The translations under genes and the position numbers were made by a program. This document shows positions 63,334 to 64,000 of a stretch of DNA of 64,000 nucleotides, piece by piece. This DNA is from Sediminicola sp037203765 (GTDB lineage: Bacteria > Bacteroidota > Bacteroidia > Flavobacteriales > Flavobacteriaceae): contig NZ_JBBCAS010000003.1 in the NCBI RefSeq assembly GCF_037203765.1, forward strand, positions 310,001 to 374,000. The letters are read 5' to 3'. Position 1 is the stretch's first letter. The number at the start of each line of letters is the position of its first letter. The notes beneath the pieces were generated by a model. That model searched no databases. It had not been told where the DNA came from and worked only from the letters and a program-made list of their open reading frames with translations.

Positions 63334-64000
63334 TTAACCTGTAATGGCCAATGTATTCTGATGATCTTGGTATTGCTTTGGACTGCAGTTATACTTTTCT
63401 TTGAAAATTTTTGAAAAATAACTTCTGCTGGTAAGTCCAACGGTATATACGACCTCTGAGATATTTAAATCTGTTGTTTTGATCAAGTGTTCTGCAGCTT
63501 CCACACGTACGTTTCTGATGAAATCGGTTACTGTTCTATCGTGCATTAATTTAAACCCTTCCTGCAATTTGGCAGGGGATAGGCCAGATTTGTTGCTGAG
63601 GTACTTTAAAGTGTATTGAATTTCAGGATAATTTTTTATGAACTCTGAAATTTCGCGCACATCTTCCATTTCCCTTTTCGAAAGTGACCCTCGGTTACTT
63701 TCCATGCTTTCCAAGTCGTCCGAGTGCTGTTGGATTTCCATGGCCAAGATCATGTGTACTATTCCTTCAATCAACAGGCTTCTAACAATTCCTTTTTGGG
63801 TGATTGCTGCAAGTTGTTGAATTTTATCCGCAATTCTAAGATTGTACGACCCGGTATAAATGAAGTTGCCTTTTTCCTTTTTTGGAAAGAAAGTCTCCGT
63901 TAAACTGGCATTCAGTTTATGGTAAGAAAGGGATTTTTCGTCTGTACTTACAACAATGGTGGATATTTTATAGTGTACATCTTTTTTGAAATGAAATACA
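63334..64000 (-). CDS. AraC family regulator (5' cut by window end)
   Basis: The frame is open from 63334 through the window edge at 64000 with no stop, giving at least 222 residues. The C-terminal two helix-turn-helix units are clear (KYLSNKSGLSPAKLQEGFKLMHDRTV and ISEVVYTVGLTSRSYFSKIFKEKYNCSP). The N-terminal part is a hydrophobic ligand-like domain (about 120 residues visible). Its true start lies beyond the window. Confidence 0.88.
   Translation of the reverse strand, partial: VFHFKKDVHYKISTIVVSTDEKSLSYHKLNASLTETFFPKKEKGNFIYTGSYNLRIADKIQQLAAITQKGIVRSLLIEGIVHMILAMEIQQHSDDLESMESNRGSLSKREMEDVREISEFIKNYPEIQYTLKYLSNKSGLSPAKLQEGFKLMHDRTVTDFIRNVRVEAAEHLIKTTDLNISEVVYTVGLTSRSYFSKIFKEKYNCSPKQYQDHQNTLAITG

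Noticed and set aside
1..64000. CRISPR arrays, prophage or insertion sequences
   Set aside because: No regularly spaced repeats, integrase, transposase or terminal inverted repeats were found.

Overview
This is a chromosomal window from a member of the Bacteroidota, almost certainly a marine-type Flavobacteriaceae. The evidence is moderate-to-low GC, promoters with the TAnnTTTG -7 element, a fused ResB-CcsA cytochrome c maturation protein, a bacillithiol deacetylase (BshB1), DUF2911 and PIG-L/SSS genes, and a type IX secretion-like C-terminal tail at the left edge. I do not commit to a genus. There is one tRNA (His) and no insertion sequence, prophage or CRISPR array. The first and last genes are cut by the window edges.

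Layout. Positions 1-10.7 kb hold metabolic and envelope genes: DUF2911, galactokinase with a sodium/solute symporter, a large PIG-L deacetylase with an unlisted 33-residue membrane peptide between them, MscS, and a lipoprotein-Maf-KdsC-DUF2520 run. Positions 10.8-20.3 kb hold ccsBA, a trans-sulfuration PLP enzyme, bshB1, a TPR histidine kinase, tRNA-His and an M28 peptidase. Positions 20.4-25 kb are a hydroxyproline catabolic cluster: AraC regulator, DapA-family deaminase, ketoglutarate-semialdehyde dehydrogenase and 4-hydroxyproline epimerase.

Positions 25-59.8 kb form the striking part, a stress/low-energy survival island. It encodes DnaJ-CbpM, an M50-CBS protease with an ABC efflux system, PfkB, Pta-AckA, an MgtC-family protein with a patatin, Upp, a Crp/Fnr regulator with DeoD-DeoC-TerB, an MCE (Mla) lipid transporter and a Cys-less ArsC-like/WG-repeat operon. 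It also encodes ribosome hibernation factor HPF, a LytTR response regulator, a release-factor-like protein (baeRF type) with methyltransferase, archease and RtcB RNA ligase, eight tandem-domain universal stress proteins and a ROK kinase.

The main discovery is regulatory. Fourteen intergenic palindromes of form TGAY-N4-RTCA lie in this island, and each is centred exactly 29.5 bp from the TA of a promoter -7 element that points at the adjacent gene. Divergent gene pairs have the element on both sides, and single-direction promoters have it on one side only. This is the geometry of a class II Crp/Fnr-activated promoter (about -41.5). The likely activator is the Crp/Fnr protein encoded at 38077-38709, whose own operon carries a site. 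The gene content resembles, by convergence, the mycobacterial DosR dormancy regulon (USPs, HPF, PfkB, M50-CBS protease, eRF1-like protein).

Positions 60-64 kb hold a 20-cysteine Csp-like protein with a GH3-family protein, a HExxH protein, a 40-residue membrane peptide with a second Cys-less ArsC-like paralogue, and a truncated AraC regulator.
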